64,000 bases of DNA from Nothopassalora personata (Eukaryota > Ascomycota > Dothideomycetes > Mycosphaerellales > Mycosphaerellaceae). Shown here in pieces: positions 42,347 to 55,099 of the stretch; position 1 is the stretch's first letter, and every line of letters begins with the position of its first letter. Position numbers and translations under genes: made by a program. The notes under the pieces were generated by a model. It was not told the origin of the DNA, searched no databases, and worked only from the letters and a program-made list of their open reading frames with translations. The DNA lies in assembly GCA_033816765.1 (NCBI GenBank), contig CM066287.1:6758001-6822000 (forward strand), read 5' to 3'.

Positions 42347-44029
42347 TAAGGGACCAGTCAGCCTGACTCGACCCACCTTCAGTCGTTGAACGACACTTCC
42401 CGCCGGCGTTCTGGCCCGACACGGCTCTCACTGGAGTTTTCAAGTATCGAGGAGTCTGAAGCGCAAGGACTCTTCCCGAAATGATACCCACGATGATTAT
42501 TTTATGCGATGTAATGCGATACCCGATGTTGATCATCATGACCCCCAACCAACATCAATCTAAAAGTGGGCATTTGGACGGCGCTCCACCAACCTCTTTT
42601 TCTCCATCTCTCTTACCGTTCGGATCTGGATCTGGGGATTTAGCAAGCGAGCATCTTTCTGGTTGGGTCTTTGGTGGTCTTTTAGCGAGCGATGGTTCTT
42701 CGGGGAGGGATACGCATGCACATCGAATCAAAGACAGGACTTTGACCTCGCGGTCACGGAAAGATGAGAATCTATGGGGTGGATATGAATGGTTTATGGG
42801 TACATGCGAGGAATTCTGGATGCTCTTTTACGACGTACTGGATATGTCGACACTTTCACTTCCTGGATGCTGCTTTCCGCGAGGAGGGCTGCCTGGAAGC
42901 TCGGGTCGTACACTCCGGTCTTGCTTCCTCGTTCAGTCCAAGTCGATTGGCAGGGGCAGACAGCGGATACGACCTGCGGTGTTGAGGGTACTCTCCGAGT
43001 GGGGCGACGATGAAGGTCTTGATGACTGGATCATCAAGCTGGACACATCTTCATCGCCAAAGTGGCTTTTTTACGACCCGGAGTCCTGGCGACTCTGGAC
43101 CTAATATGACACTCTACTACAACAAACAGCACTGGGCTTGAGACTACGATTTCCTGGAAGCCCGCGATCAATGACCGAACATAGATAAACAGTGTCTTTG
43201 TTCGTGTCGACATTGCCGACGCTTGTTTCCGAACGCAAGTCGGGAGGAGGTAGACCTGCTTCGAGTGGCTTATCACCAGGAAATGGGGTACGGACTCATG
43301 TTGGATAAGGGCCGCCTTGATTGGTCTGGTCTCTCTCGGTGGTGTTGGGGAGTGTCAGATGATAGTGATCATCCTACTATACTCGGTTCAACTGGCTTTG
43401 GATGCGAGAAGTCTTTACCGATGGCAAGCCTGTCGGAGGATAAGTGGATGCCTGGACACACTGGTTTGTGACGGGGAACGATGCCGCGACAGCTAGATCT
43501 GTACGTGGGTCGAGGTACATATGACTGTTACTACTGCCTCTATCTTTTCTCAGTGGAGTGATTTCACTTGTTCATAGTGCTCTGTTGTGTCCTGTGTCTT
43601 GTATTGGGTGATGTGGTATATGAGTGTTGGGTACTTCCAGAGTTGTTCTTTTGCAACGGCGGAAAATGTCCCAGGAGATTGCTCGATCGATGCTGCCCCG
43701 AAGGGCCGTCCTGATCGCATGGTTGCTTCTTCGCCCTCTTCTCGGTCGGCGAGGCTCGACGCGCATCTTTCCCAATGCTTGGTGGGAAAGTTTCCGGAAG
43801 TAACGTATCCATCACGGTGGTTCGTCACGGTAGTCCGCATTGACCGTTTGCACATGTCAAAGTTGAAACGCTCCGGCTGAGGCTGACGGCGATGACGAGA
43901 TCGGCCAAGGAGCTTCACGTGCCGACTGCGTGCCTTTGACCCGGCATCTTGAGAGTCCCGACTCTCGGATCCTCCGCTTGCGACGACAGCAACAACACGA
44001 TGAGGTAGGCACCGGGAGTCCCATCAGCG
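42347..44029. other. Intergenic, about 1.7 kb
   Basis: An ORF at 42481-43104 (+) is Ser/Gly/Trp-rich without domains and probably lies in the 3' flank of the preceding gene. The rest shows no coding signal. The last few hundred bases are the promoter of the GID4-type gene. Confidence 0.4.
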
Positions 44030-46376
44030 ATGCCACCTGCCAATACGCCGAATGTCACTTCTCCCTCAGACCCGGTAAGTCGCCGATACGACCCATGAAA
44101 CATGGATGGAGCATCTAGGCTGACTGTCCCCGATGCAGAGGAGCCCGAGAAGTGCCACCGATCCCGTCGAATCCTCCGTGCAGCGCCCTCTCACCCCACT
44201 GTCGTACCTCTCCTCGCCCGTGCCCGATCTGGCGGCGACATTGCATACCCAAGCGGCCGACGAAGCGGACGAGGCCAATGTCAGCTTCTTGCGCAACTCG
44301 CTGGAGTCATTAGATCAGGCTGCAGAGAGCCACGGCGCCGCCCCAACCACCAGACACTCCTCATCGCGACCCGAACGATCGCAAGATCCCCGGACAGACA
44401 CTCAGAGACGGCTGGACGCTCACGTAGACGCCGCGACTGCTGCTGTGCTGTCAGACACTGGCGACGACCTCTCTCGGCGGGAACGATTGCAGCGCGTGCT
44501 GGCCCGTCTGAACCGTCTCCACGATCCCGCGGGGTCTTCTGCCTCGGCATATGGAAACAGAAGCCCGTCTCCCAACAGGCAGAGATTGTACGACTGGGCA
44601 CCCTCGCAAGACGAGCCAGCGCAACAGGACGACAACGAGCTGGACCAGATTCTAGCGGAACTGCGACGGTCCCAACCGGAAACACACCCGGATATTCTTC
44701 GTGTCTCCTCGTTAGTGCAGAGACAGCAGGACGCATCGCGACAAAGAGATCAGGATACGCAGAGTACGGCTACACCAGAGCAGTCCGATGCGACCGACAG
44801 GCGCGACAGACTGCGCGAACGAAGGATGCGGGAGAACGAGTGGGTCAGTCTGCGGAGTCGGGCGGTCTTGCAGCGGGCGCGGCAGGAGAGTTCACCTTCT
44901 GCTACGGAGAGGATGCTGAGATATGTCATGGAGCGGGAACGCAGTGGCATGAGCGAGGAGGAAGAAAGAGCAAGAGGAGGCGGGTGGCTGAGTCCGGGAG
45001 CTGGAGGCACAAGCGGTCGGGCGAGCAGCAGTGAACAACATCGGAGTGGAGGTGGCCCCAGCAGAGACTCGTGGCCTTTACCTCCTGCTGCCGGTGAGCT
45101 GAGAGCGAGGACGTTGCAAGAAAGAGCTGAAGTCATGCAACGACGATACTTGGCGGAAAATGCACCGCCTCGACTTCCGCGCATATCGACACCGCCTGTT
45201 CCTGCAGCCTCGTCTAGTACGAATAATCCTTCACAGTTCTTGGAGAATGCGCTGAAGTACCTGAATCAGCTGCGGTCATGTTGTCGGTATGAGGAAGCAC
45301 TCTCTGCCGCGATCGATCACGGCCTGGCTACGAAAGAGTTCTTCGCGGACAAGCATGATGATTTCGTGATGGATCTCGAAGAGTTAGAGCCTCTTCCTGC
45401 TTCGTCTTTGCTGCAACCAGGAAGCGTCTTCGAAGGGCACCAACATGCAACGAGCGGCAATGCTGGTCTGCTACAGACACGACCCAGCAGCTCTTCCCCG
45501 CATGCAATCGAACAGATCAACCCTCACTACCGCACCCAGGGCGTTACATCAACAGGGTTCGATCATCCACCCGGCTCAACACAAGTACGACCATTCGATG
45601 CCAGCAGACCGTGGCTCTCCCACCAATTCACACCACCCTCGCTCCATCTTCCAGGTGCTCTCTCGAATAAACCTCCCGAACCATGCCACGATCATTGGCC
45701 AGTCCGGGTCATGATACATAGCATAGACCCGGAGAAGATGACTCTACAGGGTACGATGGAAGCGTACGACGTTCCACAACACCCCGCCAGCATCTCACTC
45801 CCCAACTCCGCCGAAAGACCCAAAGCTGGCAAGAAACACGCCGCGATCACAACTTTCCTCGAAGGCCACATAATCGATCTGACGACGCACTCCTTCCTCA
45901 CGCCCAGTGCTAAGGACGCCCAACGCTTTGGCCCACACCCCACAGCGGCCCAGAACGCCACACCTTACACAACCCTCTCCGACACCATCTCATTTCCCTC
46001 CGCAAACGCCCACACCGACGCCGCGAACTGGAGGAGACTCCCTCCCTTCAACACTCTCCGTGACTCCGACGAGATGGCGCGGCTTCTTCTTTCAAAAGGA
46101 CGTATGGACGAAATCCACCAGCAGTACATCTTCATGCGCTGGAAAGAGAGATGTTTCGTCCATACGAAAGAGGACAAGTGTTCTGAGAGTGAGAGGAGAG
46201 GCGATCAGGATCGGGGTCATGGGCTGACGATTAGTGGGTTTTATTATGTTAGTTTGAAGAGGAGTGATGGGAGTGTGGAGGGTTTGTATTTTGATCCTAC
46301 GAGTACGCCGTATCAGTGTCTTAGGTTGGTGGGGACTGGGCCGAGGAGAGGGTGGGGCAGTGTGGAGTTGAGGTAG
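44030..46376 (+). CDS. GID4: GID4/VID24-family E3 ligase substrate receptor
   Basis: Proposed exons 44030-44074 (MPPANTPNVTSPSDP) and 44139-46376, with a 64-bp intron (GTAAGT donor, CTGAC branch, GATGCAG acceptor); 760 aa. If the intron is not used, the ATG at 44133 gives 747 aa in the same frame. About 500 N-terminal residues are disordered, rich in Arg, Gln, Ser and Glu. The C-terminal ~225 residues are the Vac_ImportDeg beta-barrel: VRVMIHSIDPEKMTLQGTME, ITTFLEGHIIDLTTHSFLT, MDEIHQQYIFMRWKERCFV and LTISGFYYVSLKRSDGSVEG followed by LYFDPTSTPYQCLRL. In yeast, Gid4 recognises Pro/N-degrons on gluconeogenic enzymes for the GID/CTLH ubiquitin ligase. The long N-terminus is far larger than in yeast Gid4 and is typical of filamentous fungi. 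Confidence 0.9.
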
Positions 46377-48960
46377 TTATGAGGAGGGAGGGTGGGAAGG
46401 GCATTTTGATGGGCAGGTGTCTGTCTGTCTGTCTGATCAGGATCTGAAAGCACTGATAGGCGATGATGGACGTGTATGGCGACAGCGAAGAAGTGGGTAT
46501 GTACGATATTCATGGACATGGGCATCATATTGACACAAGCCTTCGTCCTCAAACGATCATCACACATGCCAGATGCCGACAATGATCACAGGAGATAAGT
46601 CTTACAAGACGGCCAATTCAATGGACATGCGAAAAAAGAAACAATCGGCCACGGGTCGAATGGGGGGGCTATGGGAAATGCGGCTCTCGACGCCGAGATG
46701 CTAAATGGTAACCAACAAAAGGGAGAAGAATTACATGCCATGCCATGCCACCTGTAGTGATTATCGAGAGAGAGAGGGACGATGCGAAGTACCAATATTT
46801 GTAAATCCACGGCGCTTGAGCTCCGGAGGTAGTGGGTCTTTTTCCTTCCTTTAAGAGCTGAGCTGAGCTCTGGTAGGACAGACAGTACAGTGTATGTTAG
46901 AAAGGTATGGCTGAGGGAAAAGGATTGGTCAAGGGCTAAGAGTAAAGAAAAGACGAAAGAAAGAAAATTTGAAACAATCATCATAGGTCGGAAAAGGCTC
47001 AGAGCTAAAGATGACCCTGGGGCACATCAAGATGATAGTGACGGTTTCCGTAAGGGTGGGGATTTTCTAGGCTTTGCCGCTCACACACTCACCCACCTAC
47101 CCAAGGGGAAGGAGTGCTCCTTTTCTTTTCCCGATCTATGGCAATTTGCGGAGAAGTTAAGGGATTATGTGGGAATGTGTACATTTCTTATGAAGATGGA
47201 TCGTATCGAAAGCTATGCAATGCAATACTGTTGCATTCCCATCTACACTTCCATCGGCAAGCAGGAAGCAGGAAGCAGGTTATCCTGGAGGCAAGAGGAT
47301 ATGTAGAAAGGGGTTAAAATAATTACCATAGATTGAAGAGCTGGGCAGAAGGACCACTTCCGCGCGACGACGGTTGATATCTCGGAGTGTGATGAGCTCA
47401 AACACTCCGCCGTACCGGAGCGAGGAGTACTATTCGACCTGTGGTGATTGTCGCGAGATGCTGACATAAGAGAGGCATATGGGTCTTCCGTTCGCCTCAG
47501 GCAAGCGCAGGGAGCGCTTTTGAGAGATAGAAAGGAACAAGGCACGCCGATTGAACATGGCATATCAAGAAGATGACTGATACATATGTCAAGAGCAGGC
47601 GTCGACATTAGAGATGGTCATTGCCTGATGGAACTCAACCCTCATATGCCCTTGGCACGTGGTTCACAGACGCTACGTGCAACTCTCTGCTCACAAGTAG
47701 AAGAATATGCCAAAAAAAGCAAGCACATTGTGCAAGGAACAATCACCACGGTTCGAAAACACGCTAGTCGACTTCCAACACATCGAATTTCCCAACAGGC
47801 GTGCTGAGTGAAGTGGTGCGGTGTGGTGATCTCGACCAATCACGCACGCACGCATGCATGGTGGAGTGAGAATGTCAATCGAACATAAGGTGACTGTCGA
47901 GAGGTATTGAAAATTGCTACTGATCTACGTGTCTTTCCATGCTCCTCGCCCATCAAATCAAACCAACCATTGCAAGGGCGACTGGTGCCGATTGGAGCAG
48001 AAGGCAAAACAACCACCGCAGACCAAACGACGTGCCAGCGACAGTGCTCGACCATTTCACGACAGTTACCATCAGATCGGGTAGAAACCGCAGTAAACTT
48101 CACCCGCCTGGGCCAATGGGACGAGCAATGTCGTGGAATCTGTAATGGATGCTTACCGGTGCTGGAATTTGGGAGGTATATGTACTCACTGGGAGCGATG
48201 GAGGCAGGACTAAAGAGGACGACGGGGGCTGTGGAATTTTAGAGGTACATGTACCCACAGAGAGCGAAATTGAGGCAGGACTAAAGGAGGACGGGTGCTG
48301 AAAGCCCTCAAAAAAAAGTGTGATAGGCAAGAAGATTCTGATCCGTCCATGTCAATCTGAAATCAAGGTAACGTGCAGAAGAACAAAATCAAAATCAATC
48401 ACCACATGCTGAAAAAATTCCAACTTCTCCATCCGCCTCTTCGATGGTAGCCATCGTCGAATGGGAGGGAGAACGAGCTCTAACCCCTTACCCACGACTG
48501 CTGTGGCTTGTGCATGGCATTCGGGCCTGATGCGACTGTCGAGAAAGGTCATGCTTGGTCTGCATATGCACATTGATCAACGCCGGGATATGCTGTCGAA
48601 ACCATACTTGTCGACGAGATTCCGGCCGGAGTGGACCTCGCGGGATTGATGGAAAGGTCTGAGCAATGTTTCCCTCCCTCCCGATCTCGGCGTGGAAGGT
48701 TCTGCGCCGGACCGTCTACTGTGCGGATACGCATAGCACAATAAAGTATAGCCAGACTACTGTCAGTTTCGTCTAGGCTGGCTGGGCGTCTACTGTTCGT
48801 GCATGCTAAGGCATTGGGTATCCACATGAGGTGGCAGCAATCAAGCAAGCGCCACTGCTCTCACAAGAAGTTCGCGCTGAAAATGGATACGTCCTGCCAT
48901 AAGTCGGCCGTTGGCATCGCTATTCATGCTACAGATTATCTTTGACCTATATATACCATG
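46377..48960. other. Intergenic, about 2.6 kb
   Basis: No supported gene. 3' flanks of the convergent GID4-type gene and transcription-factor-like gene, with purine-rich stretches near 46900-46990 and a local duplication at 48161-48295. Short ORFs lack domains. Confidence 0.4.
48161..48295. repeat. Tandem duplication of a ~67-bp unit
   Basis: Two head-to-tail imperfect copies (48161-48227 and 48228-48295) share TGGAATTT, GAGGTA.ATGTAC, GAGGCAGGACTAAA and GACGGG. About 80% identical, so older than the intronic duplication in the epimerase gene. Confidence 0.8.
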
Positions 48961-51283
48961 CTACACACAACCACTCATGAAGTCTTGCGCAAAATCCGAG
49001 AAAGGCCCTTGTCCAAACGGTACTTTAGGTCCAAACATGTAGTATCCCCCAAATCTCCTTGCACCACGATCAACAACAAGACTTACCCTCCCCACTCTCT
49101 CAGCATCAGCCTTCGCAAGACTCCGTTGAATCCCGACCATCCGCTTCAAAGTCTCAAGAATTGGGCCACCGTGCTCAAAACCCATCACAATAGAACATCG
49201 GACAGCAACAGCAGCGAGCCACTTTCGACCCTCTTCGTCCTCGTCGGATATCCTAGTAGTTGAACCAGGATCCGCACACGCCCCCGCTACGACTGCAGCC
49301 CAGAAGAGAACGCCAGCCATGTGGCCCCAGCAATCGCTGAGATTGGTCCGGACCAGGGCAGATTTGACGACGAGGTGCCAGCTTATGGATGAGGTGTCGC
49401 TGGGCCCTACTGGTCGATATGCTCCATGCTTTGCCGAATCCGCTATGGTGAAGCTACCGAGTTCCGTCGCTGCCTTTGAGAAGGGCACTTCGTTCGCCAG
49501 GGCATGTGCATACAGCCGTCCAACCAGCCGTAAGGCTTCAAACTGATACTTATCGCTCGCATTCCTGAAGTCGTCTGGGCGCTCGTCCGCTGGCTTTGTG
49601 GCGAAGATCTTGTCTCTGTGCGCGAGAACGCTGTTCGTGGACTGGTCCCACGATGCATTGACATGGATCGGGGGGAGTGAACTAACGAAAGAGGCTCCTG
49701 ATCGGCGTACGTAGCTGTTGGTAAGTAGTCGTAAGAAGTCCAGAAGCTTATGAGTTGGGTGCTCTGGTGGTATCGATCGATTGAGAGTGTGGTAGCCGGA
49801 CACTCTGCAATATACTGGCGATTCGGGCAGTTGACGCAAGTCATTCCCAGGGTTTGCACGTTTCTGGGCTGCGAAACTGACAAAATCTGCGTGAGGCTCT
49901 GTCTCTCGTAGTGCTGATATGAGGTACATCGTCCTGTTCATCTTGAGCTTCTCCGTCAGTATCCCCGACCAAGGTGCACTTACAACGTTGATAGCATAGC
50001 CAACTCTCCATCTACACCAAGATGGGCTAGACCTCCTCGCTTGCGAATCATCTGATGCAGACCCTGCTGATGAATTCTCATGGTCTGATCATTGCAGCCC
50101 ATAATCTCGCTGTTTAGCAGGTGCAGTACAGACACGATAGTGGCGTCTGCGGCTTGTTGCTTCGGATCTGCGAGGGCATCATTGATCATTGCTATGACCT
50201 CTGTGCGGACTTTAATGCCATCCGTCGAGCCATAGCGGAGTCTCTCATGTGGAGCTTGCAAGCCTCTGATCATGATATCGTCATGCGAAGAGGATATGCA
50301 GATCGTACTCAAGAACGCATGCTTTGCTTTCAGGAGGGTCGGTACCCAATGTGCAACGATACCGCGGCTGCCAAACTTGCGACCACCTGTAGCGTTGGTC
50401 AGCATCAGACTACTTGGCGGGAAGGATCATACACACAGCTCCATTTCAGTCGCTCTACATTCAAAGACGGATCGGAAAGCGTTGGCCACGTATTGAAGGG
50501 ATTCAGTGAGCTACCAATCCGAGCGATCGGTATAGGAACATCTTCCGTTGAAGTACGCAAGTATCGTGAGTTGTTGAAGCCGCCCGAAATGCCTCTCACC
50601 AGTGGAGCCTCGTCGTTCGCGAACCTGATCAGTCTACGTGGCGCCATTCGAGGCAGATCCGATGCCGGGTTGATCTCTTCAGCGGCGTTGGCCGAGTGTT
50701 GAGTACCGTTAGCCAGTACAGGGACCTGCGGTACTGCTGGAGGACTCATGGAGCTGCGAGACGATACTGAAGCTGCTTCCGATTCGAAAATGACGCTGGG
50801 CGCACTTGGATTCTCAGACCGTGCATTAGGATTTGGTTCGGGTCGTTTACGTTTCCTACTAGCATGGGCACTTCCTGCAGCGCGGACATCTTTGCTGGAC
50901 TTTCGTCTCTCCTTCGACAAATAGTGATTCATGACATGCTTGCGATTCTCTCGCATGTGGTGTTTATCCTTGAGCTTGTCGGGGTTGTCGACCACAAAGA
51001 AGCGTAAAGACGGCGTGTTAGAGACGGTGGCACCTTGACTACCGCCATCGCTCAGAGCTCCAGACTGCTTCTTCCGCGCGGCGTTGTCGGTCTTGGACGC
51101 AAGTTGGTTCTTTGAAGTCGGCACACTCACATTGTCCCTGCCTGGCGGTGACGAGGCCTGTGATTCCGGGGATCTGTTGTCCAGTGGTGAGTGCACACGA
51201 ACGAGTGTAGGATTTTGTTGGTTGGTCGTGCCATACATCGGCAGCGATATCATGGTGTACTGACTAGTTGCGAAGGGCGCCAT
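48961..51283 (-). CDS. Fungal-specific transcription-factor-domain protein without visible Zn cluster
   Basis: Three exons: 50437-51283, 49984-50386 and 48961-49933; both introns are 50 bp and keep frame, giving 740 aa. ATG at 51283 (MAPFATSQYTM); an ATG ten codons in is an alternative. Residues ~100-140 carry FFVVDNPDKLKDKHHMRENR with HVMNHYLSKERRK and a basic HASRKRKRPEP cluster, the layout often seen ahead of PF11951-type regulatory domains. The spliced middle gives FGSRGIVAHWVPTLLKAKHA, then MLSTL|TMYLISALRETEPHA. The C-terminus (FEALRLVGRLYAHALANEVP, DPGSTTRISDEDEEGRKWLA) matches the helical regulatory domain. No Zn2Cys6 motif is present. It may regulate transcription indirectly. It is the last gene before the RIP-mutated block. 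Confidence 0.8.
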
Positions 51284-52084
51284 AGCTAGCAGGACAGCCG
51301 TTGTGCAGCAAAAAGGCTTCTGCAGCTGCACGCATATGGCTCCAGTATGTTCGGCGCTGATTACGCTCCGAATGCTACGTCCCGGGGGCCCTTGATCTCG
51401 CCAAGGAGGCAAGGGATCACGAAGCAGGACTTTGCATTCCTATGGCTTGTCGAATCGGGCGGCGATATACAGGTCTCATGGGGGGAATTGACCGGTAGAT
51501 ATCCTCACGTTAATGTGCGTCCTATACAACGGATTAATGATGCTTGAAGAACGAAGTTCCCTCATCTCGGGCAGGGACTTTCGCCTGCCTTTGTAAAGTG
51601 GGCATTGCGGCGGATTCTGTCGAGATGTTCACCGTAATAATAAACGCCGTGGGACAAGAGTGTCGGATCATGAGGAATTTGCGGCCGATGTTCGTTGACA
51701 GTTTTGGTAGAGTCAGGTCACTGACATTGAGATTAAAAGGATTCATATGTCGAGCCATGTCTTCGAGTAAGGATTCTGGACGGTCATGTCCCTGGGTATG
51801 TATGATGTGGGAGCGAAGCAGGACGTGCTCGTCTGTCTTGCCGCGTCTCAGCTTGAGCTGAGAATACCAACCTATGTTGCCGTGGCATTGCGTCGCTCGC
51901 TCCCTGTGAACCAGTTCGCAGCCGCAAAGCTACGCAAGTCGACATGACGTGTGACAGTCAGACGGGTAAACATGAAGTCTGGAAAGAATACAGACCATCG
52001 CTATCGAGTGTGTTTGGAAGCGATGGTCGACGCCAACTTCACATCTAGAAGTCTTCCCCACCTGCCGCACGGTCCCACCTGTTA
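51284..52084. other. Transition zone before the repeat block
   Basis: About 800 bp of normal-composition sequence with no supported gene; upstream region of the transcription-factor-like gene. Composition switches abruptly to AT-rich at about 52085. Confidence 0.45.
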
Positions 52085-52510
52085 TACACCTCTTAATCTA
52101 ATAAAGCTTGCTTCTATTATTAGCTTATCTATAACACTACTATAGTTATAAACGAGCAATATACGTCCGTAATAGCTTATTTAAATGCGTAAGAGAAGCC
52201 TAATATTATATAAATAGTTAGGGAATATAGTATTAAGCGTACGAAGCTTAGTAAGCTCTAGAACTATAAGCAAGGAACGAAGTACTAGTAATATAAAGAA
52301 TAGCAATTATTAAACAATATATAAGAGAGGGAGCTATACTAATATATTAATACCCTTATATAGCTAGCTCTACTACTAACACTAATAACAATACGTAACT
52401 TTGTATACGAGCTCTATAGTACTAAGCCTAGTAAGAATTAGGTCTCTAGGTTTAGAAATAGGTAGTCTTATACCTTAGATATAGCCTATCTTAGAGTATT
52501 AGATAAGTAT

Positions 52511-52650
52511 AAGAGCGATGTCCTGTACTTTATACCCTACCTAACCCGACTAAAAGATACAGTGTCCGCGGTTAGTAACTAAGGACAGCACGGGTATATA
52601 TCCCTTTACTAATGTTACGTAACCTAAGCCTATTACGTAATCCCCTTACA
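52511..52650 (+). repeat. 140-bp direct repeat, copy 1 (pogo-type end)
   Basis: Shares AGAGCGATGTCCT, ACCCTACCTAACCCGACTAA and TTTACTAATGTTACGTAACC with 52966-53105. It includes the inverted-repeat start AGTGTCCGCGGTTA. Confidence 0.85.
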
Positions 52651-52960
52651 ATTATACCCCCTCCTAGACGTACCGTCCTCGGGGCGTAACGTATAAGGCT
52701 AAACGACCCTCGTTATTAATTACTAAGTAATGTTAACTACAAAACTACTAGTTGTATGCGCGTACGAAACGCCTACGTATCGCAATTGCGGCCTACGTCG
52801 CGATATAACCGATAGACCTATTATAACACGTAGTGCCCGTACGACTAGTCTCTTAGCTCGCTAGCGAGAGAAATAGTAATCTATCTTCTCGCTAAGGCTC
52901 GAACTTACCCGGCTAAGACTCGAAACCCGAGCCTCGAGTAAACTAGTAACCGCGGACACT
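52561..52960. mobile_element. Short inverted-repeat element (MITE-like)
   Basis: AGTGTCCGCGGTTA at 52561 is repeated in inverse complement as TAACCGCGGACACT at 52947-52960, defining a 400-bp non-coding element. The same terminus (mutated to AGTATCCGCGGT) starts at 53019 upstream of a pogo/Fot1-type transposase remnant, so the short element is probably a non-autonomous derivative. TA dinucleotides lie within a few bases of each end, consistent with a TA target site, but exact ends are blurred by RIP. Confidence 0.65.
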
Positions 52961-52965
52961 CTTAT

Positions 52966-53105
52966 AAGAGCGATGTCCTATGCTTTACACCCTACCTAAC
53001 CCGACTAAAAGGTATAGTATCCGCGGTCGGCAACCGAGGACAGTACGGGTATATATTCCTTTACTAATGTTACGTAACCTAAGCCCATTACGTAATCCCC
53101 TTATA
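52966..53105 (+). repeat. 140-bp direct repeat, copy 2 (pogo-type end)
   Basis: Second copy of the sequence at 52511-52650, leading directly into the transposase remnant. Differences between the copies are largely C/T and G/A. Confidence 0.85.
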
Positions 53106-53159
53106 ATAAGGCCCGGAAAAAGGCTAATAGGTACGTATTCTATACCTAGTACTACTTAC

Positions 53160-53930
53160 TACTTAAGGAAATAATTAATAAGTATAATATCTAGCCTAAG
53201 AATATTACTAATATAGATAAGAAGGGCTTTATAATTAGGGTCCTATCTAAGGCTAAGAGAATATTTACTAAGGACGTAGCTAAGTAAGGAAAGTTAATTA
53301 GATACCTTTAAGATAGTAATAGAGAGTAGGTTACTTATATAGTAGCTATATTAGCTAATAGGACAAGCCTACTGCCTTACCTTATCTATAAGGCTACTTC
53401 TAGTAATCTATAAGACACCTAGGTTAATAATATAGATCCTTAGTAATATATAGCCTTCTTTATAAGCTTATCTTTAGGTTAGATAAATAACGAGCTAGGC
53501 TATTAATAGCTTATAAAGGTCTATAATAGATATGCTAAAAAGAAGGCTTATAATAGCCGTAACTAGCGGCTTCTAATAGTTAATAGGTATAGCTTATACC
53601 TTACTATAAGTTTATAAGTTAGGCTCTAAAGTATAAGATAATAGTAGGTATATATCTACCTTATTTAATATATAGGCTAGAGCTACTAAATATAAGCGTA
53701 TTTACTACTCTCGCGTCTTAATATTTAATAGCCTTAAACGACTAGCTATACTAATCTAGTACTATCTAAGGTATTATAAAGGAAGCCTTCTTTACTTTTT
53801 TCTAGTAAGCGTAGTAGCTTATAGTAGTACTTAAGAATAGTAAGTTAGCCTTCTTAAGGATAGCTATCTATCTATTTAGCCTAGATATAGTACTATCTAA
53901 GCTTCTGCCCCCTAAGAAGTTAGACTTAGT
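53160..53930 (+). pseudogene. RIP-destroyed pogo/Fot1-family transposase remnant
   Basis: One plus-strand frame, interrupted by many TAG/TAA codons, keeps recognisable DDE transposase pieces: NITNIDKKGFIIRVLSKAKR, IFTKD, GKLIRYL, KATSSNL, INNELGY, LIKVYNRYAKKKAYN, RLLIVNRYS, and a tail with NSKLAFLRIAIYLFSLDIVL. The order and spacing match Fot1/pogo transposases. The 3' end is cut by the repeat starting at 53975. Non-functional. Confidence 0.8.
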
Positions 53931-53974
53931 AGTAAGCTTACGGCCTACTTCTAAGTCTTCTGCTAGTAGTAGTA

Positions 53975-54222
53975 TATTAGGTTTAGTATAACCTAATAAT
54001 ATTATAAGTTAAGAAGATAAGCTTAATTAGGTTTATTCTTAGGCTAATAAGACGTTAAGAGAGAGTAATAAAGTAGTAGTGTCTTAGTCTTATAAAGACT
54101 TAGGAAATAATATAGTAGAGGTTAGGTTACGGTATATTCTAAATAGTAATATTAAACAGTAAGTTAAACGTGCCGAAGCTATAGCGGTTTCTTTACGTTA
54201 CTAAATATAAAGGAGATTCGTT
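53975..54222 (+). repeat. ~247-bp repeat R, copy 1
   Basis: Begins TATTAGGTTTAGTATAACCT and ends near AAAGGAGATTCGTT. A second copy at 60070-60316 begins TGTTAGG and continues into the ORF/tRNA-like unit; this first copy instead continues into unrelated sequence. R1 and R2 flank a ~230-bp stretch plus the inserted Copia element, so they could be LTRs of a small non-autonomous element, or R1 may be a truncated unit. Confidence 0.75.
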
Positions 54223-54415
54223 AATCTCCGTAATTAGTCTAATTAGTCTAATTACAAGTAGGCTAATTAGTCTAAGTATAAGTAGTCTAATTGCCCCGAG
54301 CCTAAGCGCTTAGGTAGGATTAGTTACGTACGCGTTTAGTAACTATAATTCTAGGGTCCATAGGAATTATTCCGTAACATAGTATAACCGTACCTAAATA
54401 GAGAAAGATAGAGAG

Positions 54416-54662
54416 TGTTAAGATGTAGCATCTTAGGGGGAGCTAACAGTTAGGTTGTGATCTAATAGCCTAAGGCATCTACGATAACTCAGCTTATCGG
54501 AAGACACCTTCTCTCCCCTTTAGCTTAGATAGACATCTAACACAATCAACACATTAGTTCCTAATATATTGCTACATGCCCTATGGCTATTAGCTAGTTA
54601 AAGATTGATCTCTTACTCTACTCTGCTGCTAACTACGTATCCTATAAGGTCTTAACTTAACA
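54416..54662 (+). repeat. Copia 5' LTR
   Basis: 247 bp starting TGTTAAGATGTAGC and ending TTAACTTAACA; ~95% identical to the 3' LTR, with most differences C/T or G/A. Confidence 0.93.
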
Positions 54663-55099
54663 GGTTATAAGCCCGGGTTTGTACAGGAGTAAGAGCAACC
54701 TATATTAGTATAGGTTACTTGTATCCCTTGCTATTATAGCAGAAAACATCTAGGAAGTAGAAGTCTACCCTATCTGTCCTATTAAGGAGCTTAGTTTAAT
54801 ACTAAGTAATAGGTAATCTAGAAAAGGACTCTATACGGCTTACTATAAGCTAATACCTTAAAGACACTCTATAGGTAGAACTACATCGAGATACTATTAA
54901 GAAGGACTTTAAGTAAGTTATTTGGAACTCTACTAGGAGAGACAGACCTATGTCCTAGCTCCCAGACTACACCGCTCTTTCTTTACCCTACTAAGTAGGC
55001 CTTAGTATCTACACCTACGAACCTTACTATTCTACACTAAAAGCCTTAGTAGGACCTGAGCCACGACTTCAAAGCATATATACCTTGTTTTATTACATT

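Noticed and set aside
42481..43104. 207-aa plus-strand ORF downstream of the hypothetical gene
   Set aside because: Low-complexity with no motif or splice signals; more likely 3' flank. Kept out of the gene list but not excluded.
44102..45034. 310-aa plus-strand ORF
   Set aside because: Arg-rich shadow in another frame of the GID4-type coding sequence.
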